DNA of 64,000 nt from Bacillota bacterium (GTDB taxonomy: Bacteria; Bacillota; Limnochordia; DTU080): contig DULU01000086.1 in assembly GCA_012840225.1 (NCBI GenBank), positions 1 through 64,000 of the forward strand, given 5' to 3'. Below, one piece after another: positions 45,951 through 54,857 of the stretch. Under the pieces are notes generated by a model. It did no database searches and was not told the origin of the DNA. It worked only from the letters and a program-made list of their open reading frames with translations. Made by a program: the position numbers and the translations under genes. Each line of letters starts with the position of its first letter. The first letter of the stretch is position 1.

Positions 45951-47147
45951 ATGTGGCGCGACAAACTGCTCTCATTGCTGATCTGGAGCGGCACGGCCGC
46001 TGTTTTTCTTGTCCTGTCGGCTTCCTCCATCCCGTTTCCCCAGCTGCCTTCGGGTATGGATCTGGCCGGCTTGCTGGGATTCCTGGCGGTGGTCATGGTC
46101 GGCACGGAACTATTGTCTCTCCTCACCATGTGGTGGATGGTGTTCAAGCAGAAGCCGGCCGTGGAAGGAGCCATGATCAACCGGTTATATAAACTGCTCG
46201 CCGTCATTGCGGCGGCGGTGGTGGTCACCTACAGCATCGGCCGCCTGGCCTCTTTCACCACCTTTTTCACCCTCTTCGGCGGCATGCTCCTGGGCTGGTC
46301 GCTGCAAGCGCCGGTGAGCGGCTTCGCCGCCTTCCTGCTCGTCTCCCTGAAGCGCCCGTTCCGACCCGGCGACCGGGTGCAGTTCCCCAATCTGGGGCTG
46401 ACCGGTGATATCCAGGAGATCGGCCCCATGTATACCGTATTGAACCAGGTGGGCGGCAGCATAGGCAGCGAGGAAGCCGTCGGCCGCTTTATATTGGTGC
46501 CCAACGCCATGCTGTTCAGCCAGGTGGCCATCAACTATACCATGAAGCAGGAGGCGGCTTACATTCTAGATGAAGTGGTCATCCGCGTCACCTACGATTC
46601 CAACTGGTCGGTAGCCGAGAAGCTGCTCTTGGAGGCGGCGCGGGAAGTGACGGCCGACATCATCGCCGCCACAGGCGTGGAGCCCTACATCCGTTCAGAC
46701 CTCTATGATTATGGTGTCTACATGCGGTTGCGCTATATGACGCGGGTGAAGGACCGCCCGGCCATCTCCTATGAGATCTCCAAACGCATCTTCAGCGCTT
46801 TCCAGAAGGAACAGGATGTGGACTTTGCCATCCCCTATGTCTATTCCTATAAGGCCGGAGCGGTGCGCAAAGAGGAGGAGCGCAGCCAGGATCCTGCTTT
46901 CCGCCACATCATGATCAACAAAATAAAAACTGAAGAACAGCCGAAGCTGGACCCGCACGATATCGAGATGCTGATGGCCAGCATAGAAGAGAAGGGACTG
47001 CTGCAGCCTATTGTGGTGGCCAAACCGCCCGGCGCGGACCACTATGAGATCCTGGCCGGTCATCTGAGATTTGAAGCGGCCAAACGCCTGGGATGGAAGT
47101 CGATACCGGCGCTGGTCCGGCAATACGACAACGAAGAAACCGCCTGA
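45951..47147 (+). CDS. Mechanosensitive channel (MscS) with C-terminal ParB-N-like domain
   Basis: MscS pore/beta domain (GWSLQAPVSGFAAFLLVSLKRPFRPGDRVQF...), then LLQPIVVAKPPGADHYEILAGHLRFEAAKRLGWKSIPALV. Confidence 0.88.
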   Translation: MWRDKLLSLLIWSGTAAVFLVLSASSIPFPQLPSGMDLAGLLGFLAVVMVGTELLSLLTMWWMVFKQKPAVEGAMINRLYKLLAVIAAAVVVTYSIGRLASFTTFFTLFGGMLLGWSLQAPVSGFAAFLLVSLKRPFRPGDRVQFPNLGLTGDIQEIGPMYTVLNQVGGSIGSEEAVGRFILVPNAMLFSQVAINYTMKQEAAYILDEVVIRVTYDSNWSVAEKLLLEAAREVTADIIAATGVEPYIRSDLYDYGVYMRLRYMTRVKDRPAISYEISKRIFSAFQKEQDVDFAIPYVYSYKAGAVRKEEERSQDPAFRHIMINKIKTEEQPKLDPHDIEMLMASIEEKGLLQPIVVAKPPGADHYEILAGHLRFEAAKRLGWKSIPALVRQYDNEETA

Positions 47148-47186
47148 AGCCAACTCAGCTATTAGCCTGAAAGGGGTATTTTATTC

Positions 47187-49160
47187 ATGCTTGAGAAAAT
47201 AGCCGATTGTGTCAGAGCCCTGTCTGCCGACGCCGTACAGAAAGCTGCCTCGGGACATCCCGGCCTGCCCCTGGGTTGTGCCGAAATCGGCGCCGTCTTA
47301 TACAGCGAGATCCTGCGTCACGACCCGCAGGCCCCGGATTGGCCCAACAGGGACCGGTTCGTCCTCTCCGCCGGCCATGGTTCGGCTTTCTTATATTCCC
47401 TGCTCCATCTGTGCGGCTATGATATCTCCCTGGACGACCTGAAAAACTTCCGCCAGTTGGGCAGCAAAACGCCCGGCCATCCGGAACACGGCTTGACCCC
47501 GGGGGTGGAGACTTCCACCGGACCGCTGGGGCAAGGTTTGGCCAATGCGGTGGGCATGGCGCTGGCGGAGGCCATGGCGGCGGCCCGCTACAACCGCCCC
47601 GGCTTCCCGGTGGTCGATCATTACACTTACGTGTTGGCCGGCGACGGCGACATGATGGAAGGCATCAGCTCGGAGGCCGCTTCCCTGGCCGGACACCTGG
47701 GACTGCATAAGCTGATCGTCATCTACGACGCCAACAATATCTCCATAGAGGGTCGCACCAATTTGACCTTCAGCGAAGCGGTAGGCGACCGCTTCCGCGC
47801 TTTCGGCTGGCGGGTCTGGGAAGTGGACGGTCATAACATCCCCGCCATCACCAGCACCCTGCAAAGCGCCCGCCGCCACACCAACGGGCCCTCCCTCATC
47901 ATCGCCCGCACCAAGATCGGCCGCAAAAGCCTGAAGGAGGACAGCGCCAAAGCGCACGGCGAACCGCTCGGGGTAAAAGAGGTGGCCGCCCTGAAAGACG
48001 CTTTAGGCCTGCCGCAGGAAGATTTTTATGTTTCCGGCGACATCCGCCATTATTTTACGGCGAAACAACCGGTCTGGACCAAAGCCCGGCTGGAGTGGGA
48101 GCTGATGTTCAACAGCTGGTCGGAGCAATATCCCGAGCTGCGCCGGGAGTGGGACGCCTCCCGACGGCTGGAACTGCCGGCCAACCTGGCCGCCCTGTTG
48201 CCGGCTTTTGAAATCGGCAAAGAGGCCGCCACCCGCGATGCCGGCGGCAGCGTCCTCCGTGTCCTGGCGCATCACCTGCCCTACCTGGTGGGCGGCTCGG
48301 CCGATCTCGCCCCTTCGACCAAAACCTATCTCGAAGGCTATGCCTCCGTGCAAAAGAATGAATATGGCGGGCGCAACCTCCACTTCGGGGTGCGCGAGCA
48401 CGCCATGGGCGCCATATTGAACGGCATGGCCCTGCACGGCCATTTCCGGGTCTTCGGCTCCACCTTCCTGGTGTTCGCCGATTATATGCGCCCGGCCATC
48501 CGCATGGCCGCACTGATGGAATTGCCCGTCATTTATGTGTTCACCCACGACTCCTTCTATGTCGGCGAAGACGGACCGACGCATCAGCCGGTGGAGCAGC
48601 TCGCCTCCTTGCGCCTCATCCCCAATCTGCAGGTGATCCGCCCGGCTGATGCCGTCGAAACCGCCGCCGCCTGGGTAGCGGCCCTGGAACGCCGGGATGG
48701 GCCGACAGCGCTCATCCTCACCAGGCAGAAGCTCCCGGTGGTGACCACCTGCCGCCCGGAGGAGATGCGCCGGGGCGCCTATGTGCTAAAGGAAACGACC
48801 GACGGCCTCCCGCTCAAAATAGTGCTGGTGGCCACGGGGAGTGAGGTGGCGCTGGCTTTGGCGGCAGCTGAAGAGCTCGCGGCCGGCGGCACAGGCGTCA
48901 GGGTGGTGTCGATGCCCAACCGGGAAGCCTTCCTCGCCCAGGAGCCGGCTTACCGGGAAGCTGTTCTGCCGTCTGGCGTGAAACGTCTGGTGATTGAAGC
49001 CGGCCACCCCTCAGGCTGGCATACCCTTTTGGCTCCGGGCGACGGTGTGATGGGCCTCGAGCGCTTCGGCACGAGCGGCAAAGCCGAACACCTGGCGGAG
49101 TATTTCGGCTTCACGCCGGCGAAAGTGGCGGCCATGGCCCGCTCGCTCATCGGAGCCTGA
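47187..49160 (+). CDS. tkt: Transketolase
   Basis: SGHPGLPLGCAEIGAVLY, GDGDMMEGISSEAASLAGHLGL, HDSFYVGEDGPTHQPVEQLASLR. Confidence 0.95.
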   Translation: MLEKIADCVRALSADAVQKAASGHPGLPLGCAEIGAVLYSEILRHDPQAPDWPNRDRFVLSAGHGSAFLYSLLHLCGYDISLDDLKNFRQLGSKTPGHPEHGLTPGVETSTGPLGQGLANAVGMALAEAMAAARYNRPGFPVVDHYTYVLAGDGDMMEGISSEAASLAGHLGLHKLIVIYDANNISIEGRTNLTFSEAVGDRFRAFGWRVWEVDGHNIPAITSTLQSARRHTNGPSLIIARTKIGRKSLKEDSAKAHGEPLGVKEVAALKDALGLPQEDFYVSGDIRHYFTAKQPVWTKARLEWELMFNSWSEQYPELRREWDASRRLELPANLAALLPAFEIGKEAATRDAGGSVLRVLAHHLPYLVGGSADLAPSTKTYLEGYASVQKNEYGGRNLHFGVREHAMGAILNGMALHGHFRVFGSTFLVFADYMRPAIRMAALMELPVIYVFTHDSFYVGEDGPTHQPVEQLASLRLIPNLQVIRPADAVETAAAWVAALERRDGPTALILTRQKLPVVTTCRPEEMRRGAYVLKETTDGLPLKIVLVATGSEVALALAAAEELAAGGTGVRVVSMPNREAFLAQEPAYREAVLPSGVKRLVIEAGHPSGWHTLLAPGDGVMGLERFGTSGKAEHLAEYFGFTPAKVAAMARSLIGA

Positions 49161-49197
49161 ACCATGAAGTTAGTGAGGGCGGTGGCCGACCACGGGG

Positions 49198-50559
49198 CTA
49201 AACCACCGTGTTCTTCCACCGCCCCTGCCGGAAGCGCCAACTGCACGCCGTGCCGCGGAAGACCAGATCAATGGCCATAGCCATCCAGGCTCCAAATAGG
49301 CCGTATCCCAACCGCACGAACAAAAGGGCCAGACAGACGCGCACGGCGCAGATGCCGAAGCCGGTGATCCACATCACCGAGCGGGTGTCGCCCGCCCCGC
49401 GCAAGCCGCCGGCCAGCACCATAGACAAAGCCAAAAACGGCTGCGAGAGGGCGATGAGGCGCAAGACCTGAGCGCTGGCCGCCAACACTTCGGCATCATG
49501 TGTGAATATGGAGACAAAGAGGGCGGGGAAAAGAAAAAAGGCCGCCCCCATCAAGCTCATGATACCCGCCGCCAGCCCCGCCGCCGTCAGGCCGGCGCGT
49601 TCAGCCTCCCTGGGCTCTCCGGCGCCCAGTTTTTGCCCGACCAGGGTGGTGGCGGCCAAGGCAAAGCCGAAGCCGGGCATGAAAGAGATGGACTCGGCGT
49701 TGAGGGCGATCTGATGGGCAGCATAGGCTACCGTGCCCAATGACGAAACGATGACGGTGTAGATAGTCTGCCCGGCCCGCATCAGTGCCTGCTCCAGGCC
49801 GGCGGGAATGCCGATGCGCAGGATGCGGCGGATGGTGGGGAAATCGGGACGGTAGTCGTCGTGAATTCCCAGCCTGATCAGGGTTTTCCCACTGAAGAGG
49901 ATGCAGGTGACGATCAGACCACCGCAAGTCTGGGCAATGGCGGAGGCGATAGCCGCCCCCCGCACTTCCAGGCGCGGCAGAGGACCGATGCCGAATATTA
50001 ACAGATAATTCATCATTACATTTATCACATTCACGACCGCCATCACCAGCATAGGGGTGCGGGTGTCGCCCGAGCCCCGCAGGACAGCATTAATGATGAT
50101 CAGGATGAAATTGGGCACCACCGATAAGGAAAGGATTTTGATGTAGGCGACAGCCAAAGCCAGCACATCGGTAGCGCTGGTCCTGAAGAGGACATGGACG
50201 ATCGCCTCGGCATTGAAATAGAGAAAAAACGACATAATGACCGCCAAGAGCGTGCCGAGGAGCAGCGATTGCCGGGCTACGGTACAAGCTTTGTCTACCT
50301 CGGAAGCCCCGGTGAAGCGGGCCACCAGGGCGCTGGTGCCTGTGCTCACGGCGGCAAAGCAGGTGATGGCGATCATCATCACCTGAGCGCCCAAGCCTAC
50401 TGAAGCTAATGCGACGGCACCCAGGCGTCCGACCATAGCGGTGTCGATGATACCTACGGTCATCATCAAAGTCTGCTCCACTATGGCCGGCCAGGCCAGC
50501 GCCATCACCCCGCTGATGACCGCCGGCCTATAAGCGCGCCTCTGCAGCAGTGTCGACAA
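49198..50559 (-). CDS. MATE family efflux transporter
   Basis: ALAWPAIVEQTLMMTVGIIDTAMVGRLGAVALASVGLG and RGSGDTRTPM. Confidence 0.93.
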   Translation of the reverse strand: MSTLLQRRAYRPAVISGVMALAWPAIVEQTLMMTVGIIDTAMVGRLGAVALASVGLGAQVMMIAITCFAAVSTGTSALVARFTGASEVDKACTVARQSLLLGTLLAVIMSFFLYFNAEAIVHVLFRTSATDVLALAVAYIKILSLSVVPNFILIIINAVLRGSGDTRTPMLVMAVVNVINVMMNYLLIFGIGPLPRLEVRGAAIASAIAQTCGGLIVTCILFSGKTLIRLGIHDDYRPDFPTIRRILRIGIPAGLEQALMRAGQTIYTVIVSSLGTVAYAAHQIALNAESISFMPGFGFALAATTLVGQKLGAGEPREAERAGLTAAGLAAGIMSLMGAAFFLFPALFVSIFTHDAEVLAASAQVLRLIALSQPFLALSMVLAGGLRGAGDTRSVMWITGFGICAVRVCLALLFVRLGYGLFGAWMAMAIDLVFRGTACSWRFRQGRWKNTVV

Positions 50560-50653
50560 GATATTTCACACCTATCCTGTTGCATGTTACTTCCGGTTAT
50601 CAGGGCTTCGTTTCTTCGTTCGTTATGTAATTAATAGAGCGCCGCCGGCGCCT

Positions 50654-51025
50654 TCAGACCCATTCCGTGCGGTATTCCGCCGTCTTCGGCACCAGGCAGA
50701 GAAAGACGGCCGGCTCCTTTTCCCTGTTTTCATACCAGTGTACCGTCCCGGCAGGAATAAAGACGATGCTATCGGGCCCTACTACGATCTCCCGCTCGTC
50801 GAGCCCCAGCACCAGCCGCCCTTGGAGCACATATTGCTCATGCTCGATATCCGGATGGCGGTGAGCGGCCATCCTGGCGCCAGGCTCGAGGACAAAGCGA
50901 CGCATGTAAAAATGGGGCGCCCCTTCCGCCTCGCCGATCAGCACTTCCATGAAAGCTTTACCGGAATCATCCACCGGCTCCTGTTTTCCCCAGCCTATTT
51001 TTACCAAACCACCACCAAAAGTCAC
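50654..51025 (-). CDS. Cupin domain protein
   Basis: MAAHRHPDIEHEQYVLQGRLVLGL, IPAGTVHWYEN. Confidence 0.9.
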   Translation of the reverse strand: MTFGGGLVKIGWGKQEPVDDSGKAFMEVLIGEAEGAPHFYMRRFVLEPGARMAAHRHPDIEHEQYVLQGRLVLGLDEREIVVGPDSIVFIPAGTVHWYENREKEPAVFLCLVPKTAEYRTEWV

Positions 51026-51188
51026 TTGCCCTCTCCTTTACTATTTTGTATGCCTCTTTTCCACACCGTTCCCGCTTCCCCTGCCTCCTCGCGACTGGTG
51101 AAAAACAGGATTGGATTACTATACCGCACAGCCGCTCCGGCACCTACCATAGTATTAGTTTATCAGGTCACCACAGGAGGCGCCTATA

Positions 51189-51686
51189 TTGGCAGCAGTA
51201 AAAAAAAGGCGGCAGCGGCGCCAACGCTCTCCCTCCATGATCGAGCTCATCAAGAACCGGGATTTTACCGCCGGCTTAAGCGGTTGGCACACCGGCGGCG
51301 CCATGATCCTGCCGGCAGAAGGCGACTCCGCCGGCAACTCGGTGCTGCTTTTCCGCCCGCACGCCTTTATCAGCCGCACGGTGCGGGTTTCCCCAGGCGA
51401 CAGGCTTTACTATACCATCGCCTGCCGCGCCCAATTCCCGGCAGCCAACAGCCCCTTCATCCTGCGCCTGAGATGGGTAAAAGCTTCCGGCAACTTCGCC
51501 GGCCTGGCCTTGGAGCACTATTTCCCACCCGGATCCATCGGCTCCGAGCCGGTGCTGCTCCAGGGCTTCTTAAGGACGGCCCCGCGCCAGGCGACCTGGC
51601 TCGACATCAGAGGCGACGCTCCCATGGCAGATAATGGCAGCGGCCTGATCATCGACCTGATCAGCCTGAAAAAAATGAGGCATTGA
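51189..51686 (+). CDS. Hypothetical protein with carbohydrate-binding-like beta-sandwich
   Basis: IELIKNRDFTAGLSGWHTGG pattern resembles N-terminus of CBM4/9-like domains; TTG behind AGGAGG. Confidence 0.5.
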   Translation: MAAVKKRRQRRQRSPSMIELIKNRDFTAGLSGWHTGGAMILPAEGDSAGNSVLLFRPHAFISRTVRVSPGDRLYYTIACRAQFPAANSPFILRLRWVKASGNFAGLALEHYFPPGSIGSEPVLLQGFLRTAPRQATWLDIRGDAPMADNGSGLIIDLISLKKMRH

Positions 51687-51846
51687 CTGCGGATCAGCAA
51701 AATCAATCTTGGATTCGCTTTGTGATCCCCATTCTCCGCCAGACGCCGGCAGCATGCAAATCAACATAAACAAGCCATTTCCGGGGTTCGCTATTCAACA
51801 AGCCAAGGACTAGAATCAATACGAATTTAACAATTTATCCGCTCTA

Positions 51847-52851
51847 GTGAGGTTGATAGGCTTGCGCATCGGATTAACCTATAATTTGAAAAGCGATGTT
51901 CCCGTAGTCGCCGGCGTGGAAGATTGGTCGGCGGAATGCGAAGAGCGCGCCACGGTCGAACTGATCGCCGGCGCGCTGGCGCACCTGGGGCATACGGTGA
52001 TCGACCTGCCCTATGGCCGCGATCTGGCGCTGAGAATCGCCGCCGCCCAGCCGGAGATAGTATTTAATATTGCCGAAGGATGGTTCGGCCGCAACCGGGA
52101 ATCGCTCGTCCCGGCCGTACTGGAATTGTTGGATGTGCCCTATTCAGGTTCCGATGCGCTCACTTTGGGCCTGGCGCTCGACAAATACCTGGCCAAAACA
52201 GTAGTGGCGGCGGCCGGGCTGCCGGTGGTGGCCTCCCACCTGGTGAGTAACCCGGCCCAACTCGCTGCTCTTTCCATAGACTTCCCGGCCTTCGTCAAAC
52301 CCAACTATGAAGGTTCCAGCAAAGGGATCCGCGGCGCTTCGCGGGTGAACAACCGAGAGGAACTGGCAGAGAGAGTAGGCTGGGTGTTGGCCAACTACCG
52401 GCAGCCGGCTTTGATCGAACCATTCCTTTCAGGCCGGGAATTCTCCATAGGCATTTTAGGAAACGATCCGCCTGTGGCGCTGCCGGTGCTGGAAGTAGTG
52501 GACGCCCAAAGCTCCGTGACGAGCGAGCAATTCGTCTATTCCTTCGAAACCAAAAGCGGCAACCTGGAGCGCCTCCTCTGCCCGGCGCCGCTGGAGGAGG
52601 AGGAAAAAAACAGGCTCACAGAGATAGCCGTCCGGGCCCACACCGCCCTGGGCTGCCGGGATTTCAGCCGGGTGGATATCCGCCTCGACGACAAGGGAGA
52701 GCCTTTCTTTCTGGAGATCAATCCTCTCCCCGGACTCTCGGCGCAAAGCTTGCTCACGGTACAAGCCAAAGCGGCAGGCCTAAGCTACGACCGGCTCATC
52801 GCCGCCATCTTGGGCAGTGCTTGCCGCCGTCTGGGAATAAATGTGGCGTAA
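51847..52851 (+). CDS. D-alanine--D-alanine ligase family (ATP-grasp) protein
   Basis: FNIAEGWFGRNRES, FVKPNYEGSSKGI, FFLEINPLPGLS. Confidence 0.85.
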   Translation: MRLIGLRIGLTYNLKSDVPVVAGVEDWSAECEERATVELIAGALAHLGHTVIDLPYGRDLALRIAAAQPEIVFNIAEGWFGRNRESLVPAVLELLDVPYSGSDALTLGLALDKYLAKTVVAAAGLPVVASHLVSNPAQLAALSIDFPAFVKPNYEGSSKGIRGASRVNNREELAERVGWVLANYRQPALIEPFLSGREFSIGILGNDPPVALPVLEVVDAQSSVTSEQFVYSFETKSGNLERLLCPAPLEEEEKNRLTEIAVRAHTALGCRDFSRVDIRLDDKGEPFFLEINPLPGLSAQSLLTVQAKAAGLSYDRLIAAILGSACRRLGINVA

Positions 52852-52878
52852 CCTTGCCTAATAGCCCATCCGGCATAA

Positions 52879-53667
52879 TCAGCCAATCCGGCATGAGGCG
52901 CCCGCTTCCTGGTCTGCCACCAGGAGAGCCGCCGCTTCCCGGTCCAGGATCAAGAGGACATCAGGATGCGACTGCAGGGCGGAGGCCGGAACTTGTTCCG
53001 ACATCTCGCCGCAGACGGTGGCGCGTATCGCCTGAGCTTTGCTTGCGCCTTTGGCCAGGAGCATAATGCGCCTGGCGGCGAGAATATTGCCTATGCCCAT
53101 AGTGATGGCCTGCTTGGGCACCTCATCCTCCGAGGCGAAAAACCTGGCATTGGCTTTGATGGTCGATTGGGTGAGCATAGCCGGATGCACCCCGCTCTTA
53201 AAGGAAGTGCCCGGCTCATTGAAGCCGATATGCCCATTCCTACCTATGCCCAGGATCATCAGGTCGATCGGTCCGTACTTGGCGAGGAGCTCTTCATAGC
53301 GCGCCGCCGCCAGTTGCGGATCGCCGATCCCCTCGGGCAGAAAGGTCCGCTCTTTCGGCAGGTCGATGCCGCCGAATAAGTGCTCTTGCATGAAGGCATG
53401 GTATGATTGCGGATGCTCGGGAGCCAGGCCGACATACTCATCCAGGTTGAAGGAAGTGGCCGCCCTCAGACTGATCCGCCCTTCCCGGTAACGCTTCCTC
53501 AGCTCGGCATATAGGCCGACCGGTGTGCTGCCGGTCGGGAGACCCAGCACGGCCTCCGGTTTCTGTTGCAAAAGCCGCGTCACTTCGTCGGCTGCCAGCC
53601 GGTCGAATTCCGCCTCGTCGTCTGCTACCACAACTTTAAAATTGCCGATCCGATATTCAGTAGACAA
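52879..53667 (-). CDS. nagB: Glucosamine-6-phosphate deaminase (paralogue 2)
   Basis: LGLPTGSTPVGLYAEL, TSFNLDEYVGL, ILGIGRNGHIGFNEPGTSF. Confidence 0.93.
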   Translation of the reverse strand: MSTEYRIGNFKVVVADDEAEFDRLAADEVTRLLQQKPEAVLGLPTGSTPVGLYAELRKRYREGRISLRAATSFNLDEYVGLAPEHPQSYHAFMQEHLFGGIDLPKERTFLPEGIGDPQLAAARYEELLAKYGPIDLMILGIGRNGHIGFNEPGTSFKSGVHPAMLTQSTIKANARFFASEDEVPKQAITMGIGNILAARRIMLLAKGASKAQAIRATVCGEMSEQVPASALQSHPDVLLILDREAAALLVADQEAGASCRIG

Positions 53668-53823
53668 AGCCCATCAAGCCTCCTGTTTTACTCCATGGGC
53701 TGCTTCGACATAATAATTAGCGGCTCCTCTCTTTTTATAACGTTTAATTTGCCTTCCGGCCTCCCGGGCAATAGGATCATATCCTATGGAAGGCGAATTA
53801 CAAGAAGTTATGAAGGTGATAGC

Positions 53824-54777
53824 TTGCAATCGTTTTATATAATCAATCCGGTGGCCGGCAGAGGCAAAAGCCGCCGGGTTTGGCAGCAACTGGAAGAACT
53901 GCTGAAGCAAAACGGCCGGTCTTATTCCTTTGCTTTCACTGAAGGCCCTGGTCACGCCTATGAGCTGGCCCGCTCGGCCGCAGAATCCGGTTGCCGCTTC
54001 TGCTTCAGCGTCGGCGGCGACGGCACTCTCAGCGAAATAGTCCCGGCGCTCTTGGGTAGCGATATGGTTCTGGGCTGCATTCCGGCCGGGACAGGCAACG
54101 ACTTCGCCCGCACTCTGAAGCTGCCGCGCCGGCTCCCCGGCATCCTGCACTCCATAAACCACCTCAAACCGGTACTCATAGACATCCCGTTTGTGAACGG
54201 CAAACCTTTCATCAATGCCGCCGGGGCCGGCTTCGATGCCATGGTGGCCGAGCGGGTGAACCAAGAACGCCACCACACCCGCTTCAACAACCTGGTCTAT
54301 ATCCAGGCGCTTTTCAAGACGCTCAACCATTACGAGAACGCCTGGTTGTCGCTCCAGATCGACGACCAGCCGCCCCTCCGCCTGAAGTCCCTCCTCGTGG
54401 CGGTCGGCAACGGGCAATATTACGGCGCCGGTTTCCGCATCTGCCCCAAAGCCGATCCCTGCGACGGCCTGCTCGATGTCTGCATCGCCGGCGACATCAG
54501 CAAACCCGATCTTGTCGTCACCCTGCCGCGGCTCGTAAACGGCACACACCTAAGCCATCGCAAGTGTCTTTATACCACCGCCAGGCAAATATATATCGAC
54601 GGTCCACCTCTGCCTATACAAACGGACGGACAGATCACCGCCCGCCTGCCGGCATTGATCACTATCAAGCCCCAAGCCATGCGCTTTCTGGTTACGCCGG
54701 AGTTTGCGCAAGGCGCCGGCTTTTCTGCAGCCGCGGCGGCAACCGGTGAAGATAGCGGCAGGATGAAAGGGAGATGA
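53824..54777 (+). CDS. Diacylglycerol kinase-family lipid kinase (YegS/DagK)
   Basis: FYIINPVAGRGKSRRVW, SVGGDGTLSEIVPAL, GCIPAGTGNDFARTLKLP; TTG at 53824 behind AAGGTG. Confidence 0.92.
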   Translation: MQSFYIINPVAGRGKSRRVWQQLEELLKQNGRSYSFAFTEGPGHAYELARSAAESGCRFCFSVGGDGTLSEIVPALLGSDMVLGCIPAGTGNDFARTLKLPRRLPGILHSINHLKPVLIDIPFVNGKPFINAAGAGFDAMVAERVNQERHHTRFNNLVYIQALFKTLNHYENAWLSLQIDDQPPLRLKSLLVAVGNGQYYGAGFRICPKADPCDGLLDVCIAGDISKPDLVVTLPRLVNGTHLSHRKCLYTTARQIYIDGPPLPIQTDGQITARLPALITIKPQAMRFLVTPEFAQGAGFSAAAAATGEDSGRMKGR

Positions 54778-54793
54778 TGACGTACTTCTTTAC

Positions 54794-54838
54794 GGTGCGC
54801 AAGCACCTTCCGCATTCGCCCATAACGGCGTGCGGAAG
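54794..54838 (+). other. Two adjacent hairpins upstream of 54858 gene
   Basis: GGTGC-GCAA-GCACC (54794-54807) then CTTCCGCA (54807-54814)/TGCGGAAG (54831-54838) with inner CGCC/GGCG. Confidence 0.6.
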
Positions 54839-54857
54839 ACAATGGAGGTGAAGCAAC

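Noticed and set aside
48003-48584. 193-aa - strand ORF
   Set aside because: Shadow ORF inside transketolase.
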